Part shown: in pieces, positions 21,237 to 33,700 of the stretch
Numbering within the stretch: the first letter of the stretch is position 1
How the letters are laid out: each line of letters opens with the position of its first letter
NCBI GenBank assembly: GCA_029339195.1
Contig: JAPTJF010000221.1
Span: forward strand, 1-64,000
Direction: 5' to 3'
DNA: 64,000 bases
From: Micractinium sp. NFX-FRZ
Lineage: Eukaryota; Chlorophyta; Trebouxiophyceae; Chlorellales; Chlorellaceae
Program-made: the position numbers and the translations under genes
The notes under the pieces: generated by a model
The model's input: only the letters and a program-made list of their open reading frames with translations
What the model was told of the DNA's origin: nothing
Database searches by the model: none

Positions 21237-24200
21237 GTTTGTCTGTCTGTGTGCGCATGCCTGGCCAGCTTCCATCTAAGCAATGCTCAAAGGCCAAATT
21301 AGTCTAGTCTAGTGTAGCCTAGTGTAGGCCCCACAGCTGTGTGCGGCGCAATATGATTTTGGTTTCAGGGGCGTTCCTGGTTCTACGAGCGGGTGGCGAG
21401 TCATGCGCCAGGCCAGCTTGCAACAGCCCCATTGCCCCCTTTCCTTACCCATACCAAGCACCCCCTCCCTCCTGCCTGCTCCTCTGCCTCCCCCACAGAG
21501 TCCCCCTCCAAGCAGCGGGGGCCGTCCACACAGCGCAACGCCCTGCTGGTTGTGTTCCAACGGGGGCGCCAGGTGGCGCGCAAAGGAGTGAACCTGGCGG
21601 TGGCGCCCGGCAATGCAGTGCGTGGGGGTGGGGCTGCACTGTGCCCCGCCAAATTTGGGAGTGATGATGCTGGTGTGTGACGCGGCAGTGGGGCCGGCGC
21701 GGGGGTGGGACGCTCACACTCAGACATTGTAGCCCGTATGCCTTGCAGTCATGCCGCAAGGGCGATGCTGGCCTTCTTGTACATTGTTAAGCTTCATGCA
21801 ATCTACGGTACTGTATGCTGGCACCCGTGCAGGATGACGCTGTGTCGTTTGAGCTCAACCTGGTGGTGAAAGGGGACGTCACGCTGGCGATCTGGTTCAC
21901 AGACCACTTTGCTGAGGTAAGGCGTGTGATGCAGCCAAGTGTTGAGCTTGCTGTGGTGAACGCGTGCACTTGGCTTGTTGGTGAACTGGGACGCATGCTG
22001 GCCATGTGGTGAGGCAGGGCGTGTTGCATGTGTAACAGTGAGGTTCTGGGGCTGGCGTCAGGGTGTGCTGGTGCAAATTGTCATGAGCAGTAGCAGAAGG
22101 ATCGCTCAACTGAGGTCAGTGTCTGAACATCTCATTTGGTGCCGCCGCCGCGCTGCAGTGGGACCCGCCCACCCTGGCCTACCCCTTCCACACCTCCTTC
22201 ATCGACTGCACTGACGGCAAGGTGGTGCGGGCCACAGGTGAGCCTGCCCAAAACGCAAGGGGGGGAACGAAGGGGGATCTGCCACCATCCCCCCTCCTGC
22301 CTGCCCGTTGCAGCCGCACGCTCGGCATCTACTATTGCTTGGCTCTGTTCCTTGGTATTTGACGCATTCACTTTCGCAGCCCCGCTGTCTGCCTGCCTGC
22401 CTGCCTGCTGCCCCTGCCGCAGCCCGCAAGCTGGACGTGCCGGGGGCCAGCCCAGCGTCCCTGCTGGCCGCCGAGCGTGAGGGGTTCTTCATGGACGTGA
22501 TCCTGGATGCAGACCTGCCCCCCGGGGCAAGGTGGGTGCTTTGGGGAGCTGGGTGGGTGGGGTGGGGTGCGTGAGGCATGGAGTGAGACATGTGCGGGGT
22601 GCGATTAGGCATGGCGGTGAGGCTGGTTACAGGCTAGGGGCCCTCTTCAAGGACAAGGTCCTGGGTGCTGACCTGCCTCCCGGTATGACGAGGTGGGCCA
22701 GATCTGTGCTGCCTGTTGAGGTGGTGATGAGGACCTATCTGCCGACGTACAGCGCCTGCCCTGCCTTGCCCCAGTTTGATTGAGCATCATATCAAATGTG
22801 CCTTCTTGTCTCCCTGGCAGTACTGAGGAGGACCTGTCCACCGATGTGGAGCGGCTGCGCAACAGCTGGATAGACATGGTGCAGTCGGGCAGCCTGGAGT
22901 ACCAGCCGTGAGTGGGCCCCCCTGTGCTTGCTGGCCTGCCCGCCTGGTGTCGTCTTCCTGCCGGGTGCTGCCGGCCTGCCTGCTCAGTGCCAGCAACGAG
23001 CGTGCCAAGTGTTTGCCCGTCTCGCCTGTCTGGCAACCTCCTGCAGCCTTGTCTGTGTGCTTCGGCTGGCTGCTTACGAGCCCGGTGCTCAGCTCCCGCC
23101 CAACCCCTGTTGCCGCCATCAACTGCCATGGTTGTTGCGTGCTTGTGCAGGGCGCCGAGGAGCGGCATGCAGGATGTGATCGCCCAGGTGCGCGGCCATG
23201 CTGTGCCTGCTGCGGTCATGCTGGGCCTGCTGGGCGCGCTGGGCGCATGCAGGGTGTGATCGCCTGGGTGGGGTGAGAGGCCACTGGGCATACAGGCTGG
23301 GCGGGGCGGGAGCGGGGAACTGCGCTGTACTGCGCCTCCCAGGCCCCACCTGTGCATGTAGGCATCTCCTCCCTTGTCACCCCTGCTTCTTGTACGGCTC
23401 ATGCCTTTTACCCCGCTTACCCTCGACCGTCATCCCTCTCGTAAACTACCCCACACCAGCCCGCAACCTTGCACCCACCACAGATGGCTCGCCCTGCACT
23501 GCTTCTTACCCTCCACACACCCCCTGCAAGCACCCACCCACCCACATCCTGCTCCCTCCCTTTCCGCCCACCCTGTTGCCTGTGCAGGTCAAGGCCGTCC
23601 AGGGGGCCCGCCTGCGCCCCTCCCAGATTGCACGCGGCGCGCTGGGCTCCCGCCCCGGCTCCCTTGCCTCCTCCCGCGTGCCCAGCACACGTGCCTCCTC
23701 GGCTGCCTCCACCCCCCTGCGCGCCCAATCCGGCATGGGGGCTTTTGGCTCTCTGCTGCCGGGGCAGCCCGATGAAGAGAGCGTGAGCAGCGAGGATGAG
23801 GAGAGCGGCAGCGTGGGGGACGGGGTGTCAGCGGCAGCGCGCTCCTCGGATGCTTCGGCATCGCAGCTGCACCTGGCGGCGAAAGCACTTGCGTCTGACG
23901 AGGAGGGCGAGGACGAGGCATCAGAAGAGGAGGAGGAGGAGGAGGAGGCAGCCTTGCAGCGGCGGCGCGAGTGGCGGCGCCAGATGCGGAGGCCGGCGCT
24001 GCATTCCGCGGACGCTCGCAGCAGCGGCGGCGGCGGGCTGCACGTGCACCACGTGACGGCGACCTCTGATGCTGGGGCCAGCAGCAGCAGCGAGCACTCG
24101 CCAATGGCAGCGGAGCAGGAGGGGCAGCTTGGATGGGATGGCAGGCAGCGGCTGGCGGCGGAGCCGGCAGCTGCGCCCGGCGAGCAGCAGCCGTCGCAGA

Positions 24201-27200
24201 CGCCGCAGCAGCAGCGCCACCCGCTGCTGGCGGCGCAGCCGGGGGACTCGGTGAAAGCGGCCATCGCTCTGGTGCACATTGCTGCCCAGGGGAGCCGGGC
24301 AGGCACCCCAGGCAGGCTGAACATGGATGCAGCAGACTTGGAGGTGCTGCCGTCAGAGCAGGTCACGCCTGCGGCCCTGGCGCCCCGCCCGCCTGCCCCT
24401 CAGCAGCACGCGGCGGCGGCGGCGCCGACGGCCGCGGCGGCACAAGCAGCAGCACCAGCAGCAGCAGCAGCAGGACAGCCAGTGGGTCCACCTCGGCAGC
24501 TGGGGCCGGCTGGTGCAGCACCGGTGGCAGCAGGAGTGGCAGCAGCGGCCGCGCAGGCAGGTGCACCGGCGGAAAGCGGCAGCTATGCGAAGCATCTGCC
24601 GCCGGGGCGGGAGCCGCCCTCCCCTGCCTCCCCTCGTGTGCTGCCCAGGGCCCCGCCTCTGCCCCCACCACTGCCGCCGCTGTCCCCCGGCATGCAAAAG
24701 TTTGCGGGCAACCAGGTGCCAGCAGCAGTTCCCACACAGCAGCAGCAACAGCAGCAGCAGCAGCAAGCGGAGTCGGCAGCAGTGGCGGCGCCTGCAGCGC
24801 AGGTAGCAAGAGCACCGGCTGGGGCATTGGCAGCGCCACCCCCGCCGCCGCCATTGCCGCCGCTGCCGCCGGGTGCAAGCCCTGCTCGTACAGGCGCGGT
24901 GCCAGTGGCAGCAGGAGCGGCGTCGCCTCGTCCGCCACCACCCCCGCCACCGCTGCCGGGCAGCGTGGGCTCGGCAGCACCTCGCCCGCCGCCGCCGCCC
25001 CCGCCGCTGCCAGGCAAGGGCTCGCCAGGGGCAGCATTGCCGCCACCGCCTCCGCCGCTGCCAGGGAAGGGCAGGGGATCTCCAGGGGCAGCACCGCCGC
25101 CGCCCCCGCCGCTGCCAGGCAAGGGCAGGGGATCTCCCGGGGCAGCACCGCCGCCACCCCCACCCCCGCCTCCAGGCAAAGGCAAAGGCTCGCCTGGCGC
25201 TGCCCCCCCGCCCCCGCCCCCGCCCCCTCCTGGCAAGGGCTCCCCTGGTGGTGCAGCACCCCCTCCGCCCCCGCCGCCACCCGGCGCCTCCGCCACCCCA
25301 CGCAAGGGCCCCGTGCCGCCACCGCTGCCCCTGGGAGGTGCGCTTGAGGCTGGGCTGCCAGCGCTGATGTCAAACTCCGGCTGGGCGCTCATGCCGGCAT
25401 TGTATGCACGCACACATGGTGCCAACGTGAAGCATGATCTTCTGCTTGCTATGTGTGAGCCTCCCTGCAATCCACTCTGCACCTTGAACCTGCCGCGCGC
25501 CTGCCGGACCGCAGGCGTGCGCGCGCCGCCTGGCACGCCGGCGACGCCGGCGCGGCCGCTGGCGGGGGCACACCTCGGGCCCAAGCTGCGTGCGTTCTTT
25601 TGGAACAAGATGGCGGCACAGGTAGGCAGCTTATGTTTGAGTACCCAACCCAGGAAGGACCCAGCTCAGTAGGGGTATCTGAAATAAGTTAGATGGTAGG
25701 GGGCTCTTTTGCCCGCCTGCCTGCAGACGCGCCCTGCTGGGACGCAGGGCTGGCTGGGAGAGCATGCCAGGCTTGATGCTGTTTGGTGTCGGGAGTGCCA
25801 CGTGCATTGCTCATGCCCTTCCTGCCCTCCCCTGCCCTCCCCATCCCCTCCGGCGGTGTGCTGCAGCCGGGCACGCTGTGGTCTGAGATCGCGCCAGTGG
25901 GTGACCTGCCAAACCCCTTCCACGGCGTCCTCTGCCACCTGTTTGAGGTCAGCGTGGGGTGGAGTGTACATGTGGCAGTGTGTAGCCAGTGGAGACACCG
26001 CCTTTCATGCCACTGGTGTTGTATAGTGCTGCTTCACCACGTTGCACACATGTTTGCTGGTGGGGGTGTTGAGGGTGTGCCCTCTGCCACCTGTTTGAGG
26101 TCAGCTCGGGGTGGGGTCTGTACATGTGACAGTGTAAAGTGGAGACACCGCCTTTCATGCCACTGGTGGTGTGTAGTGCTGCTGCATCGCGTCGCACACG
26201 TGTCTGTTGTTGGGTGTGCTCTGGCGGCTGTGTTGATTTGTTCATAGGGCAAGCTGATGTCACAGGTCGCTCGGGTGTGCTGTTAATTGCGCCCTGCTCT
26301 CCCGCACCCTCAGACCAGCCTGCCTGTCTGCCTGCCCCTCGCACGCTGCCCCGCCACCCCGTGCAGCTGCCACACGTATCAGCGGCTCCTGCCCACTTGC
26401 CCCCCCCCACCCATCTGCCGACCCATGTGTGTGTCCAGCTGATACCCTTCAAATGCATGAGAGTACACCAAGCTCTGCGTGCGCGTCCTTCTTGTGTTGA
26501 AAAGCAACACAAACGATCTCCCATCCATCCATTTGAATCTGCAGATGCGCGACAGCACGCCGAGGTCGGCACGGGGCGCCGCTGGCGGGTCGAGCACGCG
26601 CAAGGAGAAGTCGGCAGCGGTGGTGAAGGTCATCCCGCTGCCCCGGGCCAACAACATCTCCATCATGCTCACACAGGTGGGGAGGGGCGGGCTGGCCAAA
26701 CATGGGCGAATTGCAGTGCAGTGTTTGTGTTGCCTGGTTGGCCTTTGAAGGTCAACGACATCACTGACGTGCGATGCTGGGCGTGGCAGCGGCAGGGCTG
26801 TGGCATTTGGTAGGAGCGCCAACAACCTAACCTATGGCATTGTTACCCTCCCGGTCCGCCCTTGCCCACTGATTTATATGTATGGGTTCCTGGGGCCCTG
26901 AGGCCAGGCTTGGCCCGTAACACTGCATTTGCAATCAGGCCCGCCCTTGCCCACCACCCTCCTCCCCCTCTGCGTGCGCTGGGTTCCAAGGCCGTAGAGG
27001 CCATCCGTAGGTCGTGCATCAGCGTCCTCCTTGCCCCTCAACCCTGTCCCCTGCAGTTCTCAGGGTTCCGCGGCCCTGAGGCCATCCGAGCTGCTGTGCT
27101 GGGAGGCAGCGACCAGCTGGGGCTGGAGCACCTGTCGCTGCTGCTGCAGGTGAGGGGCGCTGTGTGGGCGGGTGTATGGGGGGCCAGTTGTGTGGATGTG

Positions 27201-30098
27201 TTGGTGCACATCTGTGCACATAAACAGGCGGGCTTCCTTCTTGCACCCGCTCCTCTGCTCCCTTCTCATCCCGTCACACCCGCACCTCTTCTACCGCTGC
27301 ACCCGGGTCGCAACCCGCTTTCACTTCCTTACCTCCACCCTCCTATTCCCCCGCCCCCACCCTCCCCATATCCCCTCGCTCCCCGCTCACCTCAGATCGC
27401 CCCCACCATGGACGAGGCCAAGGCGCTACGCATGTACCGCGGCACCTTTGCTGAGCTGTCGCCACCCGAGCAGTTCCTGAGGGTCATGGCCGACGTGCCC
27501 CGCCTGGTGAACAAGGTGAGGGGCGAGAGGGGGGGTCAACACTGGGGTGGACTGAGGTGCTCTGCTGAGCTGTCGCCACCCAAGCATTCTGACGAGTCGT
27601 GCAGACGTGTTGCAATCAGTCGATGATGCGGTGCCGCTGTCCAGCTGCTACGGTACGTGTTGTTTGACGCGGCAGGGTGGTGTGCCGTGTAATCTGGCAT
27701 GTGGTCGTGCTGTTGCTGACAACCTGTGCCCCGCTCCTGGTCACCTGCTTTATAAGAGGTGGCCCTCCACTCGTCACACCACCCTCCCCCAACCCACTCA
27801 CTCTCCACTCCATACAAGATGGGGCACTCAAATTTCTCGCACCCCCTCCTCCCCACCCCCCCGCAGGTGGAGGCGCTCATCTTCCGCCGCCAGTTCGACG
27901 ACCTGTGCAGCGAGGCGCTGGCGGGCATGGAGACGCTGCAGCGGTGAGCGCAGCGGGAAGGCTGGGAGAAGGCAGAGGGCTGGCGGGGAGGGGTGGGGCA
28001 TCAGGGGTGCACTTTCTCTGCCGCAGGGCGCTGGCGGGCACGGAGACGTTTGCACCGCGGGGTGCGTGGGGTGCATGGAAGAGGTGGGGTTCCCTGGAAG
28101 AGGTGTCTGTGGGGTTGGGTGGGATGTCGGGGCCTGGGCCCGGGGCCGCAGGGGCATGCGTGCTGCAGCGGTGAGCACCAGGGGGAGAGGAAGAGGCACC
28201 CCGGCCCTGCCAGGAGCGCGGGGCTCACCACAGAACCCAGGGGAGGCCCCTCAGACGCGGGGGCAGAGGCAGAGGCCCTGTTGCGCCCGCCATGCACACC
28301 TAGCACCTGGGGTAACAACGCGCCACTTTCGTGCCGATTGCTGCACCTCTCCACACACTTGCTTGAGCCACCCACCCCGCTGCCTCTCACTCTTCATCAT
28401 CTGGGCGCCCTCCACCGCTGCACGATTGGCTGTGCAGGGCGTGTGAGCAGGTCCGAAGCAGCGAGCGGCTGCGGCGGGTGCTGGCCGTGGTGCTGTCGTC
28501 AGGCAACCAGCTCAACGCAGGCACTGCACGCGGCGGCGCAGGTGTGCAGCCTGTGTGTTGGTATGGCCATTCAGTGCAGCCTGCCTACCTGCCCGGCTTG
28601 GGGCCTGCCCCTGCACAATCCTGTAGCATTGCTGAACACTGGGAGCGCATGGCAACACGCATGCCTACGTTGATCGAGCTGCTTCTGCTGCTCTGCACGT
28701 GGCCTGGAGGGCGCTTACTCCCTGCTCAAGCTGAAACCAGTCACATTCCTGTTGCTCTGCATCATTCGGTTCACAGGTCAACCAAGCTGTGTTTCTGACT
28801 TGCAGGCGGCCTGAAGCTGGACTCCCTGCTGAAGCTGAACGACGTCAAGGTGACGGCGCCGCCCGCAGGCGCCGGCACCGGCGTCCCCACCCTGCAGCCG
28901 CCCCCTCACAGGCAAAGCAGTGGCGGCGAGCCGCAGCCGCCGCCGCAGCAGCAGCAGCAGCAGGGCGAGCCCGCAGCCAACGGGGGCAGCTGCGGTCCGG
29001 TGCCGGAGGCCAGCCTGCCGCCGGTGAAGACGCTGCTAGAGTTTGTGGCCTGGGTGGTGCTGCAGCAGGAGGCGGCAGGGGCGGCGTCTGCAGGCACGCG
29101 CGCGCCCAGCAATGGGAGCAGGAACGGCAGCGCAGGCGGGGAGGCCGTCGCTCGGGCGGTGAAGTCTGGATTCCTGGCGCAGCAGCTGCCTGAGCTGGCA
29201 GTGGCGGTGCGCCGCATGCAGACAGGTGGGGGCGGGGCGCTGGGGCCGGTTTGGTGGGGTGGGTGCGGCACGGAGGCGGGCGCGCAGGATGGGCTGCTGG
29301 GTTCGGCTGGCCGGACGCATGCCAGCACCAACGTCCTGGGTTCCTTGCACCTTTCTAGAGGGAGGTTAGCTGTCGCCCAAGCAAGTGAGCACTGGCCCTG
29401 CCCTGTCTGCTGCCCTGCCCTCTGCCCCTGGAAATGGAACATGTGTGCTGCGCCTGGTCCTGTTGCCCTTATCTCACAGCGTGTGCCCCCTCCCGCCTTC
29501 CTCCCCTTCCCTCCCGCCAGACGTCGCCGATTCATTGCGTGGCCTGGAGGCGGGCATGCGCAACCTGCAGCAGGAGTACGACTTTGAACTGGAGCAGCAG
29601 CGCCTGAAGGGGGGCAGCGAGGAAGAGGGCGGCAGCGCAGGGCTGAGCGCGTTGCATGCTGAGCGGCAGGCCGCCTTCAGAAATGAGCTGGAGGCGGCAG
29701 CGGCGCGGCGCGGCGGCGGCGGCGATGATGGGCAGCAGCAGCAGCAGCAGCAAGATGGCGGCGGCGGGGTAGCGGCAGATGGAGAAGCGGATGGGAGGCC
29801 GCAGCTGCCTCCGTTTGCTGCCATGCTGGAGGGCTTCCTGGCCACTGCGCAGGAGAAGCGTGCTGAGCTGGACGTCGTGAGCGCTGCCACGTCAGCGGTG
29901 GTGCGCCAGCTGGCCACCTGGCTGGGGGAGCCAGCGGGCAGCGACCAGGAGGTGGGCGCCACCTTTGAGCTGCTCTTCAGGTTCTGTGCCGACTTTGACG
30001 TCTGCTGCCGCAAGGTGCACCGGCAGATGCTGGCTGCTGCTGCTGCTGCTGGGGCGGCGGTGCCAGCAGGGCCCACTCCCCGGGGCGGGCCCCCATGA
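18446..30098 (+). CDS. Class II formin: PTEN-like/C2 head, FH1 and FH2 actin-nucleation domains
   Basis: I built 24 exons in frame to 1605 residues: 18446-18551, 18958-19012, 19156-19248, 19429-19493, 19782-19879, 20249-20517, 20778-20835, 21074-21170, 21499-21617, 21833-21916, 22159-22237, 22423-22531, 22821-22907, 23151-23187, 23588-25337, 25515-25621, 25867-25947, 26545-26676, 27057-27149, 27396-27515, 27867-27943, 28438-28541, 28806-29225, 29521-30098. Residues 1-230 are PTEN-like (LCPLGIISLICSQIHLWLS, then VVLHARSCTGTER where a phosphatase has HCxxGxxR). Residues about 245-440 are the C2 part (RNALLVVFQRGRQV, VTLAIWFTDHF). Exon 15 holds an acidic linker, poly-Ala/Gln and the FH1 tract of PPPPPLPGKG units that recruits profilin-actin. 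FH2 follows: KLRAFFWNKM, PLPRANNISIMLTQ, VLSSGNQLNAGTARGG. Plant class II formins nucleate actin at the cell cortex. The catalytic Cys is Ala, so lipid binding rather than phosphatase activity is expected. Confidence 0.9.
20018..20095 (+). repeat. Decayed copy of formin exon 5 end
   Basis: True exon 5 ends in CTGTCCCCAGACAATATTGT at 19879. About 170 bases downstream, CTCTGACTCAGCCCGTCCCC and its flanks repeat the exon end and the bases after the donor (GTGGTGCGGCTT against GTGGTGAGGCGA) with many substitutions. Confidence 0.6.
21204..21236 (+). repeat. (CCTG)n microsatellite in a formin intron
   Basis: About seven CCTG units in the intron after exon 8. Shorter tracts of the same unit recur at about 22391-22410. 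Confidence 0.85.
22636..22698 (+). repeat. Decayed copy of formin exon 12 end
   Basis: In the intron after exon 12, TCCTGGGTGCTGACCTGCCT follows the parent TCCTGGATGCAGACCTGCCC. Upstream bases match as well, and an AGGTGGGCC donor-like site corresponds to the true AGGTGGGTG. Confidence 0.7.
26079..26215 (+). repeat. Tandem copy of formin exon 17 end plus intron start
   Basis: CCTCTGCCACCTGTTTGAGG recurs at 26081, 152 bases after the true exon end at 25929-25948. More than 100 bases of following intron are duplicated with it (both contain GAGACACCGCCTTTCATGCC). This is one of the better preserved copies and includes the donor. Confidence 0.85.
26880..27035 (+). repeat. Two decayed copies of the 5' edge of formin exon 19
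   Basis: True exon 19 (from 27057) contains GGGTTCCGCGGCCCTGAGGC. Before it, GGGTTCCTGGGGCCCTGAGG (about 26884) and GGGTTCCAAGGCCGTAGAGG (about 26984) repeat the edge, each preceded by CCGCCCTTGCCCAC-type intron sequence. Confidence 0.75.
27555..27600 (+). repeat. Decayed copy of formin exon 20 segment
   Basis: TGCTGAGCTGTCGCCACCC of exon 20 (about 27450-27470) is repeated perfectly about 110 bases later in the following intron. Past that the match decays. Confidence 0.75.
28008..28062 (+). repeat. Decayed copy of formin exon 21 end with acceptor-like lead
   Basis: GCGCTGGCGGGCACGGAGAC differs by one base from exon 21 (GCGCTGGCGGGCATGGAGAC, near 27915). It is preceded by CTGCCGCAG, a good acceptor look-alike. 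A further GCTGCAGCGGTGAGC remnant sits at about 28160. Confidence 0.75.
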
Positions 30099-30758
30099 GA
30101 CCCGCGTCAGCACACAAACCCGAGTGACGAGCGCCAGTTTTGCCCCTCTTTCCGCTGTGTACCGCCTTGACTGACCAATGCCACCTGTTCTTGACATGCA
30201 TCCGACCGAGCGATTCACCTTGCATGAGCTCCTCGTCCGGCTGTCCGGCACGCTCTCCCAACCTTCCTGTGCACCACGTTCTCACAACTTGAATTCACGC
30301 CCCCTACCGCTGCACCGTGCGCCCTGTGGCGCATGTGGTTCTGTGATTCACAAGAAAAGAGAGTGGCTGCTGAGCTAGCTGGCCGGCTGTTGGGGGACTG
30401 CAGTATGTCCTGGGGTGCAAGCAAGGGGCGTGTGCGCAAGAGATCTGTGGAAACTAGATAGGGGAGCTAAGAGTGCAGGCGGGTAAAGCGGGAGAGGGGG
30501 CAGCGTGGGATGAGGGCAGGAAGGGTGCCAGGCCACCCTGCCTTGTTTAGCAAGCACAGGTCAGAACGGGTGGTCATGAGGAGGCAGGCGGCCCCACAAA
30601 TCAAGCATCAATGCAGCTCGAGCACGGCCCGCTCTGGCACTGCTCAACAGGCACGCGGGCGTCCGCACGTAGCGAGCCACACGCTGGGCCTCCAGAGCAG
30701 CGCAAATCTGGTCCAGAAGAGCGGGAACAAGGGCAGGAAGCTGGGCAGGAAGCTGCCC
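30099..30758. other. Intergenic between convergent formin and glycosyltransferase-like genes
   Basis: This is 3' UTR of both genes. I see no TGTAA near either stop and no believable third gene. Minus-strand frames near 30600-30790 could extend the glycosyltransferase-like protein if an extra intron exists, but I saw no good acceptor. Confidence 0.45.
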
Positions 30759-33700
30759 TCACGACCGGATGGGCGGCAGTACCTGATAGCACTGCTCCAC
30801 ATGGTGGCTCTCCTGGGCCTCAGCACTGATGGCATACCGGTACATGCGCTCGTCAAACTGGCCGGCTGTCGTGTCCCGCCCAGCCGCCTGCAGACAGGGG
30901 TGGGTGAGGCAGGGCAGCAGAGCAGCCGTGGCGGCAGCGGTCAGGGGGCAGGGCGCCACCCGGGCGACAGCAGGGGGCGGAGCAGCTCGAGAGGGCTGAT
31001 GCGGGGGCAGCCCAAACATGCCGCATGCTGTGCTCTTCCCTGCACCACCCTCGTACAAGCAGCTCGCCTGGCAGCAACCCTCACACACTCAAACCCATCC
31101 TGCGCCAGCATTCAACCTTGACAGCCCACCCTGCGCCAGCATCCAGGCCGTGCGCTTTACCACAAGAGCCTCCCCCCTAAGCAACGGCCCCTTTACCCAT
31201 ACGCCAGCACCCAAAAAGTGAACGTCCCACCTGCGCCAGCATCCAAGCCGCGTACTTCTCCACAAACGGCTCCCCCACGTGCCACGAGGCCTTGAGGAAG
31301 ACCGTCTCAAAGGGGTGCATCGTGACGCCGTCGTAGGTGCCGTGCCGCGAGGGGTGCACGTTGTTGTTGCACCGCCAGTGCCGCCGCTCACGCCAGTCCA
31401 CCTGCGGGTGCAAGGGGGGGTGCATGGTGTGAGTGAAGGTGCAGTGCCAAGGCTTGGGGCCGTGGCATGGCATGGCGGTGTGCCTGGAACGCAGCTGCAG
31501 CTGCCTGCTGCCCGCGCCTGCCTGTTCCCCCCACGGCTCACGCAAATGAGCATGTCGTCGCCCATCCGCACCTTGTGTTGGAACAGTCACTAGCTCTCAC
31601 TCAGCCCCACCCCACCTGCCCCCGCTTCTTCACCCGGGCAGTACAAGCCCGGTACCGCGCGTCCCTACTGTCGCCAGCACTGTGCACAGCCAGCCCCACA
31701 TCCCAGCATGCACGCTCCTTGCATGCACCCCCATTCCCTGACCCTGCCTTTAGCTCACCCCGCGGCACATGGCAACGGGCGGGCGGTACATTGCACAGGG
31801 CCGTTGCTCAGCCTGCCCCATACTCCCCTCGACCATCACACCACCCCACCCGCCCCCTTCCCCCCCTGCCCCAAGCTCACCCCGCGGTACATGGCCATCA
31901 GCGTGTCCACGTTGTACCCGTACTTCATCAGGCTGTTGGTCAGCCCGTACTCCCCCTTGACCACCACCCCCTCGTCGCACAGCTTGCAGGTGCGCAGGTG
32001 GAACACGCCCTCGCGCAGCAGCGCCTCCAGCCCGTCCTGGTCCACACCAAACGCCCACGACTCCAGCTTGGGCCCAAAACCGCCTGCAAGGCCAGGGGTG
32101 CAGGGCGGGGCAATTTGCAACAACGTGGCAATGGCGCAGCAGGGGCGCAGCGAAAGATGCATACGTGTGGGCAGGGTTGCGACAGCAGATTCATACTTGG
32201 GGCAGGCTACACATGTGTGCGCACACGTGCAGCGGCAGCAAGCAGCGAGCATGCTGCACAGCCGGCAGCGCAGGGCTCCAGCTTGCCAGCAGCGGGAGCA
32301 TCAGCATCAGCCACATTGAGCAGCAGCACTGCAGCAGCACTCTAGCAGCTCAGCAGCTCGTTCCAATGCAACAGCACCCTGCCCTGGCCCACACTCCTTG
32401 CTTGCCTCCCCCTTCGCCGCCTCACCTGCATCCACCTCTGGCAGGCAAACTAGTGAGGAGCCCACCGCCTTGATGTCCCCCCGCAACCCGTCTGTGTACG
32501 CCTGCGTCCACTGCCAGCCGGGCGGCATGTAGGTGGGAACAAAGGGCCCCTTGATGCTGCTGTTGAGGAAGATGTAGTACTTGTAGCGCCTGCGGTGGAA
32601 TGGCGGGGAAGCAGACTATAGTGTGCAAAACATGTAGTTTGCAAAAGATGTAGTTGCAAACGGTGGCATCCCATCCAAGAGGCAGCAATTGACACGCAAC
32701 CAACACAGGAGGCAAGATGGCAGGCGGCATGCTGAGCTCAAATCAGGGTCTGCGTTCATAGTCCGGGCCCGCCTCGGTACATGGTTCATGCTGCGCGGCA
32801 GCTGTGCATGCACTGTGGAGGTTGTGAGCCACCCTCAGGTGGCGCTGCACACAGCTAGCTACGTGCCACACCAGCTGTAGCTGCAGATCGGCGAGCAGGA
32901 ATCAATGCGCGCCGCATCTTGCTGAAGTGCAGTGCACCCCGCAAGACGAGCACTGTGCAGCGACAGAACCCAGCCAAGCAGCACTTAGCGCTTCCTCAAG
33001 CAACACCAAGTGGTGAACACCCGCAGTCATAGCACAGCACCCACGCACCCGAGCCGCGCCTGCGCCGCCAGCCACGTGAGCGTGATGTTGTGCGCCGCAA
33101 AGTCCATGCCCTCGTTCTCCGCCCGCTTCAGCACCGCCACCCCCTGCCCCTCGTACACCGCCGACAGCGAGGGCAGCAGCGGCGGCGCCTCTTGCAGCAT
33201 GGGGTAGAGCCGCGAGCAGGGGCGGCAGACCTTGCCGTTGACCACCACCACAAAGTCGGTGTTGACCGGGCCCCCAAAGCGGTTGTCCAGCCCCATGCCC
33301 ACGGTGATGAAAAAGTCAAAGTTGTCGCGCTGCGGGGCCGGTGGAGAGGGACAGACAGGCAATGACAGGTGGATATCGGGCAGTTGGGTGCTGGGTTGTA
33401 CGCACATGGAGGCTGCTGCACATGTGGGTGCAGCACGGAGTAGTCGCAGCGCCAGCGGCACGCAAGGAAGGCGGTTGGCGGCGGCAGTTGCGTGCGGGAC
33501 ATGCAGCAGCGGCGGTGGCAGGCCACAGGTGCCAGCGGGCTCTCCCCTTCCTGCCTGAAGCCTTACCTGCACTATGTCCTTTTCAAAGAAGGAGTAGGAG
33601 ACGAGCACCGGGCCAGGGGAGGGAACGCTGTCTGCGCGGGGTGTCTGGCCGGCCCCGGCTCCAAAAAAGGCCAGTAGCCGCGGGTAGAAGATGATGAGCG

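Noticed and set aside
24363..25608. Long minus-strand ORFs (about 340 codons) opposite the formin FH1 region
   Set aside because: They are Gly/Ala-rich mirrors of the proline-rich coding strand. GC-rich repeats leave the opposite frames open.
30510..31121. 203-codon plus-strand ORF
   Set aside because: It is antisense to the last exon of the glycosyltransferase-like gene, with no recognisable domain.
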